The translations under genes and the position numbers were made by a program. Below the pieces are notes generated by a model that searched no databases, was not told the DNA's origin, and saw nothing but the letters and a program-made list of their open reading frames with translations. 6,407 nucleotides of DNA, from NCBI GenBank assembly GCA_945861815.1, contig CAMAVV010000097.1, positions 1-6,407 of the forward strand, in the 5' to 3' direction. The DNA comes from Thermoflexus hugenholtzii JAD2. GTDB taxonomy: Bacteria; Chloroflexota; Dehalococcoidia; SHYB01. Below, piece by piece: positions 1 to 5,940 of the stretch; the stretch's first letter is position 1; each line of letters begins with the position of its first letter.

Positions 1-666
1 CTCATCAAGAAGTGCTGGACGGAGGATAAGGTCACCTTCCACGGCAAGCATTACCAGGTGACAAGCCCCATCACCATCGTCCCCAAGCCGGTGCAAAAGC
101 CGACGCCGCGCATCTGGGCATCCACGACAAGCCGCTCGTCCCAGGAGCAGAACCTTGGCCGGGGGATGCATATGCTCACCGGCACGATCCTGGGCGGCTT
201 CGAAACACTGGCGGGCGACACCGCCGCCGCTCGCGAGGTGTGGACGCGCCACGGCCACGATACGCGAGAAGCCCTCGAAGTCGGCTGCATGATTCCGATG
301 TACTGCGCCAAGACGCGCCAAGAGGCCATCGAGATCGCGCGGCCGCATCACGGCTATTACATCGAACAGCTGTGCCGGTTCTTCACTCCCCGGGACCCGG
401 AGGAGCGCCGTAAGCGCATGGCGGCGATGCCCCCTGGCTACAAGCCCTATTGGGAGCAGCCGCCCTTCTGGGACCAGGCGCTCAACAACCATATGATTAT
501 CTGCGGCACGCCTGATGACTGCGTCCGGCAGATCAAGGACCTGGAGGGCGCAGGCGTCACCCTGGTCTTGGCCTTGACGCAGATCGGCGGGATGGCCCAC
601 CAGCGCGTGATGGAGAGCATCAAGCTGGCAGGCAAAGAGGTCATCCCGCACCTGGCCAAGAAGTAG
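1..666 (+). CDS. LLM-class flavin-dependent oxidoreductase, C-terminal part (5' truncated by window edge)
   Basis: The reading frame is open from the first base to a TAG stop at 664-666 and gives about 221 residues. The true start lies outside the window. Early residues contain W-T-E then F-H-G-K-H-Y, followed by P-K-P-V-Q-K-P-x-P-R-I-W (about residues 28-39). This is the usual pattern of luciferase-like, F420/FMN-dependent TIM-barrel oxidoreductases after the flavin-binding half. The C-terminal stretch, G-T-P-D-D-C-V-R-Q-I then G-A-G-V-T and a final V-I-P-H-L, is the typical family ending. Such enzymes oxidise organic substrates with reduced flavin or F420; this one's substrate cannot be told from sequence. 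It is followed after 9 nt by a cyclase-family hydrolase, so both probably act in one degradation pathway. FMN-dependent monooxygenase paralogues are reported as expanded in SAR202 Chloroflexota, which fits but does not prove the origin. Confidence 0.85.
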   Translation, partial: LIKKCWTEDKVTFHGKHYQVTSPITIVPKPVQKPTPRIWASTTSRSSQEQNLGRGMHMLTGTILGGFETLAGDTAAAREVWTRHGHDTREALEVGCMIPMYCAKTRQEAIEIARPHHGYYIEQLCRFFTPRDPEERRKRMAAMPPGYKPYWEQPPFWDQALNNHMIICGTPDDCVRQIKDLEGAGVTLVLALTQIGGMAHQRVMESIKLAGKEVIPHLAKK

Positions 667-675
667 GAGCGCCTC

Positions 676-1584
676 ATGCCACCCACGCCACAACCCTCGA
701 GAAAGAGCCCTCCCGCCAACTGGGGACGCTGGGGTAAAGACGACGAGCGCGGAGCGCTGAACCTCCTGACGCCTGCCGTGATCCGCGCGGCGACGAAGGT
801 CTGCAAGACGGGCGTCGTCTACTCGCTCGCGCTTCCCATCAAGAGCGGCTTCCCTCCGAAGGGCTATCGCAAGCCTCCCCAGCGAGCGACGTTGCTCAGC
901 GGCGATAGGTTTGCCAAGATAGACCCCGAGAGCAAAGAGGTTTACGGCGCGGAAGACTATTACACCATCGCCTCCCACTTTGGAACGCACATGGACTCCC
1001 TGGCCCATGTGTGGCAAGGGGCGCACCTCTACAACGGCTTCCCCGGCGATAGCCTCACGGTAGCCGAGGGCGCACAGCGGTGCGGCATCGATAAGCAAAG
1101 CTGGATCGTCGCGCGAGGGGTGATGCTGGATATGGCGCGGCAGATGGATGTTGCAACCGTTCCTGCGGGCTATGCCTTTTCATCGAAGGAGCTCTTGGCC
1201 TGCGCGAAGAGGCAGGGCGTAGCCCTTCGCAGCGGCGACGCGCTTCTCGTGCGGACGGGATGGATGCGCGGCTACAAGAAGGACCCGGCGGCGATGGACC
1301 ACGGCGAGGCGGGCATCGGCCTGGAGGCCTGTGCGCTCATCAAGGCCAAGGGCATCTGCGCCGTGGGCAGCGACAATGCCGCCATCGAGCCGATACCCTG
1401 GACAAAGGGCCAGTTCCTGGCTGTCCACATCGAGCTGCTGCGCAACCAGGGCGTCCCGCTGCTTGAACTTCTCGACCTGGAGCAGCTCGCCGCCGACAGC
1501 GTCTACGAGTTCCTGCTGGTGGTCGCGCCGCTGCGAGTCGAGGGCGGCACGGGCAGCCCCATCAACCCGATAGCGATCGCGTAA
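676..1584 (+). CDS. Cyclase family protein (putative metal-dependent hydrolase, kynurenine formamidase/isatin hydrolase superfamily)
   Basis: This complete gene encodes 302 residues. The ATG at 676 is preceded by AGGAG at 665-669 with 6 nt spacing, and the Shine-Dalgarno overlaps the stop of the upstream oxidoreductase. The N-terminus has N-W-G-R-W-G-x-D-D-E-R-G-A-L-N (residues 15-29), common in long members of the cyclase family (PF04199). The metal-binding signature is H101-F-G-T-H105-M-D107-S-L-A-H111, which matches HxGTHxDxxxH; the proline usual in DxPxH is a leucine. A second conserved block runs from G-S-D-N-A-A-I-E (231-238) through H251 to E264. Relatives hydrolyse cyclic amides or formamides (isatin hydrolase, KynB) with Mn or Zn. 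KynB itself is shorter, so kynurenine formamidase activity should not be assumed. There is no signal peptide, so it is probably cytoplasmic. Its likely partner is the upstream flavin oxidoreductase. Confidence 0.88.
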   Translation: MPPTPQPSRKSPPANWGRWGKDDERGALNLLTPAVIRAATKVCKTGVVYSLALPIKSGFPPKGYRKPPQRATLLSGDRFAKIDPESKEVYGAEDYYTIASHFGTHMDSLAHVWQGAHLYNGFPGDSLTVAEGAQRCGIDKQSWIVARGVMLDMARQMDVATVPAGYAFSSKELLACAKRQGVALRSGDALLVRTGWMRGYKKDPAAMDHGEAGIGLEACALIKAKGICAVGSDNAAIEPIPWTKGQFLAVHIELLRNQGVPLLELLDLEQLAADSVYEFLLVVAPLRVEGGTGSPINPIAIA

Positions 1585-1590
1585 GGGTAG

Positions 1591-1611
1591 GGGTTGGCCT
1601 AAGGCCAGCCC
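1591..1611. terminator. Short hairpin between convergent genes, possible weak bidirectional terminator
   Basis: GGGTTGGCC (1591-1599) pairs with GGCCAGCCC (1603-1611), including one G-T wobble, around a TAA loop. It fills most of the 27-nt gap between the cyclase stop (1584) and the helicase stop (1612). On the + strand the following sequence contains TTTCTT but no continuous T tract, and none is present on the - strand. Termination is inferred mainly from position. Confidence 0.4.
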
Positions 1612-3948
1612 TCACGGTTTCTTACCCTTCTTCTCCGCCAGCTTGGCTATCAAGCGCTCCTCTTTGTCCATCTCCAGGAGATGTTCAAGGAGAAGCTTCG
1701 CGGCGTCTTTGTCCAAGGGATTGTTGTTGTTGCCGCACTTGGGCGACTGGATGCACGAAGGACAGCCTGATGTGCAGGGGCACTCGGTAATCGTCTTCAG
1801 CGTCGTCTCCCACAACTCCCAGATGCGGTCGTAGCCGCGCTCGCTAATGCCTATGCCGCCGGGGTGGCCATCGTAGATAAAGACCTGGGGCTTGCCCGTA
1901 TCCGGGTGCAGGGCCGTGGAGACGCCGCCGATATCGGCGCGGTCGCACATGGCGAAGAAGGGGAGCATGCCGATTGCAGCGTGCTCGCAGGCGTGGAGGC
2001 CGCCAGGGAGATCGAGCTTCAGTGCGTCGATCTTCGCGATAGCGCGCTCGGGAACGTCGAACCACAGGGCGATGGTGACGAAGGACTGTGTTGGCAGGTC
2101 CAGCGGCTCATCGGAGATGACCTCCTCCGTGAACTGGCGCTTCTTGCGAAAGCCGACGACGGTCCGGGAGACGTCCACTTGGCCAAGGTGCACGGCCGTG
2201 CCGCCGACGACCTTTCGCGAGACGAGCTTCTCGATCGTGATGTCTGTGGTGTCGCGGGTCACGGTGTAGTACGGCTCGGCGTGGGCGCGTGCGAAGGCCG
2301 TCTTGGACGGGATATCGAGCTTGGTGATGACGTAGGGGTCGCCCTGGTGAAGGTAGACTGCGCCCTGGTGTATCTGGGAGTAGGCGACTGCGGCGTCAAC
2401 GGTCTCCAGCAATGCGCCGTTCTTTTCATCGACGATCTGATAGAGGGCGTCGGAGGTGGAGCGGATGCTGGTCCCTTCGGCGGGGTAGGTGACGCCTGTG
2501 CTTGGGAACCAGCGATGGTTGCGCTCCTGCACCTGGTCGCGGCGCTCCAGCTCTTTGAGCAGCGGCCACATCTCTTCGCCAAAGAGCGCCTCATCGCGCG
2601 GGGTGATGGGCGATTCGAAGGCGGCGCAGAGCAGATGGGGCTTCAGGATATGGGGATTCGTTGGCGAGATGAGGGCGTTCTCCTGCGGCTTGCCGAAAAA
2701 TGCCTCCGGGTGGCGGACGAAATACTGGTCGAGGGGATTATCGGAGGCGACCATGATGCTGAGGGAGCGCTCGCCACGGCGGCCGCTGCGCCCGGCCTGC
2801 TGCCATGCGCTGGCGATGGTGCCGGGGTAGCCGTTGAGGATGGTCGCATCCAAGTCGCCGATGTCGATGCCAAGCTCCAGGGCGTTAGTGGCGGAGACGC
2901 CCAGAAGCGCGCCGCTGAAGAGCCCCTTCTCCACGGCGCGGCGGTCCTCGGCGAGGTAGCCTGCGCGATAGGGTTTGATGCGCGTCACCAGCTGGGGCGC
3001 CTCTTCGCGAAGGCGGTCGCGGGTGTAGATATAGATAAGCTCGGCGAGCTTGCGCGAACGGCTGAAGGCGATGGTGCGCACGTTGCGCTGGAGGAGGTTC
3101 GTGAAGGCCATCGTCGTCTCGCTGTGGGGGCTGCGCCGCGCCATGCGATTCTCGTCGATGAAGGGCGGGTTCCAGAGGAGAAAGTCCTTGCCGCCATAGG
3201 GCGAGCCGTCGTCGTCCACCACCTCAAAGGCGTGCCCTGTAAGACGTTCGGCATGCTCGCCTGGGTTGGCGATGGTTGCGCTGGAGAGGATGAACTGGGG
3301 GACGCTGCCGTAGAGGGCGCAGACGCGGCGGAGCCTGCGCATGATGTTGGCGACGTGGGAGCCGAAGACGCCGCGATAGACGTGGGACTCATCGAGGACG
3401 ATGTACTTGAGGTTGGAGAGGAAGGTGCGCCACAGGTGCTGGTTGGGGAGAACGCCCATGTGCAGCATATCGGGGTTGGTGAGGATGATCTGGGCCGAGC
3501 GGCGTATCTCCCCGCGCTCATGGGAGGGCGTATCGCCGTCGTAGGTGGCGGCCTTCACGCCCCTCGGGAGGAAGGCGGTAAGCTCGGCGAGCTTGCGAAG
3601 CTGGTCTTGGGCGAGGGCCTTTGTGGGGAAGAGCAAGAGCGCGCGATTGGCCTTGCTTGCGATGACGGACTCAAGGATAGGGATGGTGTAGCAGAGGCTT
3701 TTGCCGCTGGCGGTAGACGTGGCGACGATGACGTTTCGCCCGGCCCGAAGGGCGTTGATGGCACGCGCCTGGTGGGCGTAGAGGGAGGTGACGCCGAGGG
3801 CGCCCAGGTGGGATTCGAGGGCTTCGGGGAGCGGGCGGTCGAGGAGGCCGGGGCGCGCGGAGCGTTTGGCTATGACCTCGCGGTGGACCACCTGGCCACG
3901 GTACCAGGGCTGCTTTTTGAGGTTGTCCAGGAATGCTTCGGTGTTCAT
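1612..3948 (-). CDS. mrfA: MrfA/YprA-type superfamily 2 DEAD/DEAH-box helicase with C-terminal DUF1998 cysteine domain
   Basis: This complete gene encodes 778 residues, close to the roughly 750 of Bacillus MrfA (YprA). The helicase motifs are in order: L-Y-A-H-Q (56-60), Walker A A-T-S-T-A-S-G-K-S (76-84), Ia F-P-T-K-A-L-A (107-113), Ib T-N-P-D-M-L (157-162), II D-E-S-H (186-189) followed by Y-R-G-V-F-G-S-H, III S-S-A-T (222-225), IV F-S-R-S-R-K (295-300), V A-T-N-A-L-E-L-G-I-D-I-G (353-364) and VI Q-Q-A-G-R-S-G-R-R-G (383-392). The C-terminal domain carries H652-A-C-E-H, F-I-Y-D-G-H-P-G-G-I-G (690-700) and cysteines 723, 725, 729, 732 and 738 in C-x-C-x3-C-x2-C-x5-C, the Zn cluster typical of this family. 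MrfA is a 3'-5' DNA helicase in excision of mitomycin-type damage; fungal Hrq1 is related. DNA repair is inferred by homology. It lies downstream of a DUF503 gene across an 87-nt hairpin-rich spacer. Motif II reads DESH where relatives often have DELH. Confidence 0.9.
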   Translation of the reverse strand: MNTEAFLDNLKKQPWYRGQVVHREVIAKRSARPGLLDRPLPEALESHLGALGVTSLYAHQARAINALRAGRNVIVATSTASGKSLCYTIPILESVIASKANRALLLFPTKALAQDQLRKLAELTAFLPRGVKAATYDGDTPSHERGEIRRSAQIILTNPDMLHMGVLPNQHLWRTFLSNLKYIVLDESHVYRGVFGSHVANIMRRLRRVCALYGSVPQFILSSATIANPGEHAERLTGHAFEVVDDDGSPYGGKDFLLWNPPFIDENRMARRSPHSETTMAFTNLLQRNVRTIAFSRSRKLAELIYIYTRDRLREEAPQLVTRIKPYRAGYLAEDRRAVEKGLFSGALLGVSATNALELGIDIGDLDATILNGYPGTIASAWQQAGRSGRRGERSLSIMVASDNPLDQYFVRHPEAFFGKPQENALISPTNPHILKPHLLCAAFESPITPRDEALFGEEMWPLLKELERRDQVQERNHRWFPSTGVTYPAEGTSIRSTSDALYQIVDEKNGALLETVDAAVAYSQIHQGAVYLHQGDPYVITKLDIPSKTAFARAHAEPYYTVTRDTTDITIEKLVSRKVVGGTAVHLGQVDVSRTVVGFRKKRQFTEEVISDEPLDLPTQSFVTIALWFDVPERAIAKIDALKLDLPGGLHACEHAAIGMLPFFAMCDRADIGGVSTALHPDTGKPQVFIYDGHPGGIGISERGYDRIWELWETTLKTITECPCTSGCPSCIQSPKCGNNNNPLDKDAAKLLLEHLLEMDKEERLIAKLAEKKGKKP

Positions 3949-3956
3949 GACTCTGA

Positions 3957-4035
3957 GACCTCTCCCTTAGTCCCTCTCCTGCGAGGAGAGGGACTTTCCC
4001 CCTTCCCTCGCAGGGAAGGGGTTAGGGGTTAGGTC
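3957..4035. repeat. Twin-hairpin intergenic palindromic element
   Basis: Two perfect inverted repeats lie side by side. AGTCCCTCTCCT (3969-3980) pairs with AGGAGAGGGACT (3984-3995) around a GCG loop, 12 bp. CCCCTTCCCT (3999-4008) pairs with AGGGAAGGGG (4012-4021) around a CGC loop, 10 bp. The pair is enclosed by a short outer inverted repeat, GACCT (3957-3961) and AGGTC (4031-4035). A TTAGGGGTTAGG tract (4022-4033) lies between the second hairpin and the outer arm. From memory, palindromes of this C/T-rich kind with CCCTAACCCC flanks are dispersed in many environmental bacterial genomes, but copy number cannot be judged here. The element fills the DUF503-helicase spacer and could stabilise or attenuate the shared transcript. 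Confidence 0.8.
3959..3966 (-). promoter_or_regulatory. Ribosome binding site of the helicase gene, supplied by repeat DNA
   Basis: On the - strand, GGGAGAGG lies 10 nt upstream of the ATG at 3948. It begins 2 nt after the end of the 12-bp hairpin at 3969-3995. The spacing is a little long but supports this start, and no better in-frame start is evident. Because the hairpin abuts the site, folding of the leader could affect ribosome access (inference). Confidence 0.55.
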
Positions 4036-4329
4036 CTACATCCCATCCAGAATCTCGATGTGGGAGTCGACGAGCTCGGCATCGCCGCCTATCTCGCCGA
4101 CGAATCGCACGACCTTGGCAAGCATTGCGTCGGCGTGCTTGGCATCGTTGCTGACGCAGGTGACGCCAAGGAGGGCCGTGCGCCAGTTATCGTTCTCGCC
4201 CACCTCGGCAATGGCGACGTTGTAGCGGCTGCGTACCCGGGCGACGATGGAGTGCACGATGCGCCGCTTGCCTTTCAGGTTGTCGTTCTCCGGGATACGC
4301 AGGGTGAGGGTGCAGACGCCGACGTGCAT
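4036..4329 (-). CDS. DUF503 family protein (YlxP-like)
   Basis: This complete gene encodes 97 residues, the usual size for the family. The N-terminus M-H-V-G-V-C-T-L-T-L-R-I-P is followed by L-K-G-K-R-R-I-V-H-S (18-27), then Y-N-V-A-I-A-E-V (36-43), W-R-T-A-L-L-G-V (49-56) and V-S-N-D-A-K-H-A-D (58-66). Together these match DUF503/YlxP. In Firmicutes ylxP sits in the nusA-infB-rbfA cluster and its molecular role is not firmly established; here it sits beside a helicase instead. It is small, soluble and without a signal peptide. The ATG at 4329 has no visible Shine-Dalgarno, because a TATAAT box ends only 5 nt upstream, so the mRNA may be leaderless. It probably forms the first gene of an operon with the downstream helicase. 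Family assignment is firm; function is unknown. Confidence 0.87.
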   Translation of the reverse strand: MHVGVCTLTLRIPENDNLKGKRRIVHSIVARVRSRYNVAIAEVGENDNWRTALLGVTCVSNDAKHADAMLAKVVRFVGEIGGDAELVDSHIEILDGM

Positions 4330-4334
4330 GGTTC

Positions 4335-4365
4335 ATTATAAGAGGGAGCACGGTACAGGGAGCAA
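4335..4365 (-). promoter_or_regulatory. Putative promoter of the DUF503-helicase unit, leaderless type
   Basis: A perfect -10 hexamer TATAAT on the - strand (4340 to 4335) lies 5 nt from the ATG at 4329, so transcription would start on or next to the start codon. The best -35 candidate is TTGCTC (4365 to 4360), which is weak and 19 nt away. The absence of a Shine-Dalgarno in front of this gene agrees with leaderless expression. Confidence 0.5.
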
Positions 4366-4451
4366 GGAGATGGCAGAGGAATGAAGAGGCGCACAGCGCG
4401 ATAGGCCACTCCCCCTCTCCCTGCACCTTGCCCCTTCCTCTATGACAAATG

Positions 4452-4480
4452 TTGACGCTCTTGCATGATGCCTTTAGAAT
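4452..4480 (+). promoter_or_regulatory. Sigma70-type promoter of the menG-rex operon
   Basis: TTGACG at 4452-4457 and TAGAAT at 4475-4480 are separated by exactly 17 nt. Each hexamer matches the consensus at five of six positions. The predicted transcription start is near 4487. It is the best promoter in the window and is placed correctly for the menG start at 4527, leaving a leader of about 40 nt. Confidence 0.7.
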
Positions 4481-4497
4481 TGTGACAAGTTTTACAA
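4480..4497 (+). promoter_or_regulatory. Candidate Rex operator (ROP box)
   Basis: TTGTGACAAGTTTTACAA is an imperfect dyad with half-sites TTGTGA and TTACAA separated by 6 nt. The general Rex consensus known from several phyla is TTGTGAA-N4-TTCACAA; 12 of its 14 specified positions match. The site begins on the last base of the -10 hexamer and covers the predicted transcription start, where a repressor would block initiation. The second gene downstream encodes Rex, so autoregulation is the natural reading. Binding itself is inferred. Confidence 0.65.
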
Positions 4498-4526
4498 ACG
4501 GGCTGGGGGCGAGCGGCTACCGCACG

Positions 4527-5267
4527 ATGCAACAGGTAACCGGCGCTGAAAAGTCAAAGACCGTCAGCCGGATGTTTGGCAGGATCGCCAAACGCTACGA
4601 CCTTGGAAACCGGGTTATCAGTTTGGGCCGCGACCAGTCCTGGCGGCGCAAGGCCGTCGCGAAACTCTCCCCCACCGCTCACGACCGCCTCCTCGATATC
4701 GGCGCAGGCACAGGCGACCTCTCGCTGCTGATGGCGCACACAGCGCAGTCGGTCACTGCCCTGGACTTCAGCCACCCGATGGTCGTCATCGGGCAGGCGA
4801 AGGCGGCGAAGGCGGGGATGAACAAGAAGGTGGCCTTTGTCACCGGCGACGCGCTGCACCTCCCCTTCCCCGACCAGACCTTCGACGGCATCGCGACGGC
4901 GTTCACGGTGCGCAACCTCGCCAAGATGGAGCAAGGGTTCGCCGAGATGCGCCGAGTGCTCAAGCCAGGCGGGCGGCTCGTCTGCCTGGAGTTCACAAAT
5001 CCCCGCTCGCGATTCGTTCGTTTCTTTTACCGACCGTATCTCCACTACATCCTGCCCATCCTTGGGGGACTTTTGACCGGAGACGGCGCGGCATATCGCT
5101 ATCTTGCACGCTCCATCACCGCCTTCCCATCGGCGCAGAGCCTCGCCGAGTCGATACGCGCCGCCGGCTTCCCGACGGTGGAATGGACGACGCTGAACCT
5201 GGGCACAGTCGCCATCCACAGCGCGCGGCGAGAGTCGCCGCCAAGCATCGCGAGGGCTGCGGCGTGA
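4527..5267 (+). CDS. menG: Demethylmenaquinone methyltransferase (UbiE/MenG family)
   Basis: From the ATG at 4527 it encodes 246 residues, typical for UbiE/MenG. The family signature Y24-D-L-x-N-R-x-I-S-L-G-x-D-x-x-W-R-R is followed by SAM motif I D-I-G-A-G-T-G-D-L-S (57-66), acidic D80, G-D-A-L-H-L-P-F (107-114), R-V-L-K-P-G-G-R-L (143-151) and Y-L-A-R-S-I-x-x-F-P (192-201). It is a SAM-dependent C-methyltransferase for the last step of menaquinone synthesis; a ubiquinone role is less likely in this probable lineage. The frame stays open upstream to an ATG at 4449, but that start precedes the predicted transcription start (about 4487), and homology begins only near residue 8 of the shorter form, so 4527 is preferred. 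No strong Shine-Dalgarno is seen (GGGGGCGAG at 4505-4513 is distant). Its stop overlaps the rex start. Confidence 0.88.
   Translation: MQQVTGAEKSKTVSRMFGRIAKRYDLGNRVISLGRDQSWRRKAVAKLSPTAHDRLLDIGAGTGDLSLLMAHTAQSVTALDFSHPMVVIGQAKAAKAGMNKKVAFVTGDALHLPFPDQTFDGIATAFTVRNLAKMEQGFAEMRRVLKPGGRLVCLEFTNPRSRFVRFFYRPYLHYILPILGGLLTGDGAAYRYLARSITAFPSAQSLAESIRAAGFPTVEWTTLNLGTVAIHSARRESPPSIARAAA
5252..5256 (+). promoter_or_regulatory. Ribosome binding site that fixes the rex start
   Basis: GAGGG lies inside the end of menG, 7 nt before the GTG at 5264. No comparable site precedes the in-frame ATG at 5183. This supports the shorter Rex and coupling of its translation to menG. Confidence 0.6.
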
Positions 5268-5935
5268 AGATTTCCAATCCCAGCGGGAGCGGAAGCGGGA
5301 GCGCGATACCGGAAGTCGTCATCCTCCGCCTGCCGTTGTACGTGCGCATCCTCACCCAGCTGCGCGACGAGGGCATCGAGGTGGTGAGCTCCCGGGAGCT
5401 TGGGGAGCGCCTGAGCGTGACGCCGGCGCAGATACGCAAAGACTTGAGCTACTTCGGGCGCTTCGGCAAGCAGGGACGCGGCTATAACGTGAACTACCTG
5501 GTGGGCGAGCTGCGCCGTGTGCTGGGCCTCGACCGCGATTGGAACGCCGCCGTGGTGGGCGTCGGCCGCCTGGGGCGCGCCATCATCAGCTACCCCGGCT
5601 TTTCGCCGGAGGGCTTCAAGGTCGTCGCCGCCTTCGATGCAGACCCGTCGCAGGTGGGACGCCAGCTTGACGTCGTCACCGTGCGGCCGATGGAGGACCT
5701 GGCGAAGGCCATCGCGGAGCAGAAGATCGACATCGGCATCGTGGCGGTGCCTGCACCGCAAGCCCAGCCGGTCATCAACAAGCTGGTTGAGTGCGGCATC
5801 AAGGCCATTTTGAACTACGCGCCGGTCGCGCCGCAGGTTCCCGGCGACGTGCGCGTGCGCAACATCGACCCGGTGCTTGGCCTGCAGACGATGACGTACC
5901 ACCTGAAGATGATGAAGGAACGCAAGGGGAAGTAG
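5264..5935 (+). CDS. rex: Redox-sensing transcriptional repressor Rex
   Basis: From the GTG at 5264 it encodes 223 residues, the normal Rex size. GAGGG at 5252-5256 with 7 nt spacing supports this start, and the GTGA overlap with the menG stop suggests translational coupling; a longer in-frame ATG at 5183 lies deep in menG and would add 27 residues unlike Rex. The winged-helix DNA-binding domain includes R-L-P-L-Y-V-R (22-28), V-S-S-R-E-L (41-46) and R-K-D-L-S-Y-F-G-R-F-G-K (58-69), then G-R-G-Y (71-74). The Rossmann domain has G99-V-G-R-L-G104 and the acidic F-D-A-D (124-127) after strand two. The C-terminal helix, which swaps between subunits in Rex dimers, follows N-I-D-P-V (200-204). Rex binds DNA when NADH/NAD+ is low and releases it when NADH rises. 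An unusual N-terminal S-G-S-G-S-G-S run (7-13) precedes the conserved part. A likely operator lies at 4480-4497. Confidence 0.93.
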   Translation: MKISNPSGSGSGSAIPEVVILRLPLYVRILTQLRDEGIEVVSSRELGERLSVTPAQIRKDLSYFGRFGKQGRGYNVNYLVGELRRVLGLDRDWNAAVVGVGRLGRAIISYPGFSPEGFKVVAAFDADPSQVGRQLDVVTVRPMEDLAKAIAEQKIDIGIVAVPAPQAQPVINKLVECGIKAILNYAPVAPQVPGDVRVRNIDPVLGLQTMTYHLKMMKERKGK

Positions 5936-5940
5936 TTTCC

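Noticed and set aside
1864..4032. A 722-codon open frame on the + strand opposite the helicase
   Set aside because: Its codons lie exactly in register with the helicase codons on the other strand, so it stays open simply because the GC-rich helicase avoids TTA, CTA and TCA codons. The translation has low-complexity Gly/Asp/Glu/Ala composition and no recognisable domain, and it runs through the twin hairpins.
4352..4427. Distant inverted repeat GGTACAGGGAG / CTCCCTGCACC between the divergent promoters
   Set aside because: It has one mismatch in 11 bp with a 54-nt loop in C/T- and G/A-biased DNA. This is plausible as decayed repeat but not strong enough to list as an operator or element.
4554..5219. 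221-codon - strand open frame opposite menG
   Set aside because: It is a shadow of the clear UbiE/MenG gene with no motif of its own.
5183..5263. N-terminal extension of Rex starting at ATG 5183
   Set aside because: It overlaps the end of menG, has no ribosome binding site, and its residues do not resemble Rex. GTG 5264 with GAGGG at the right distance is better.
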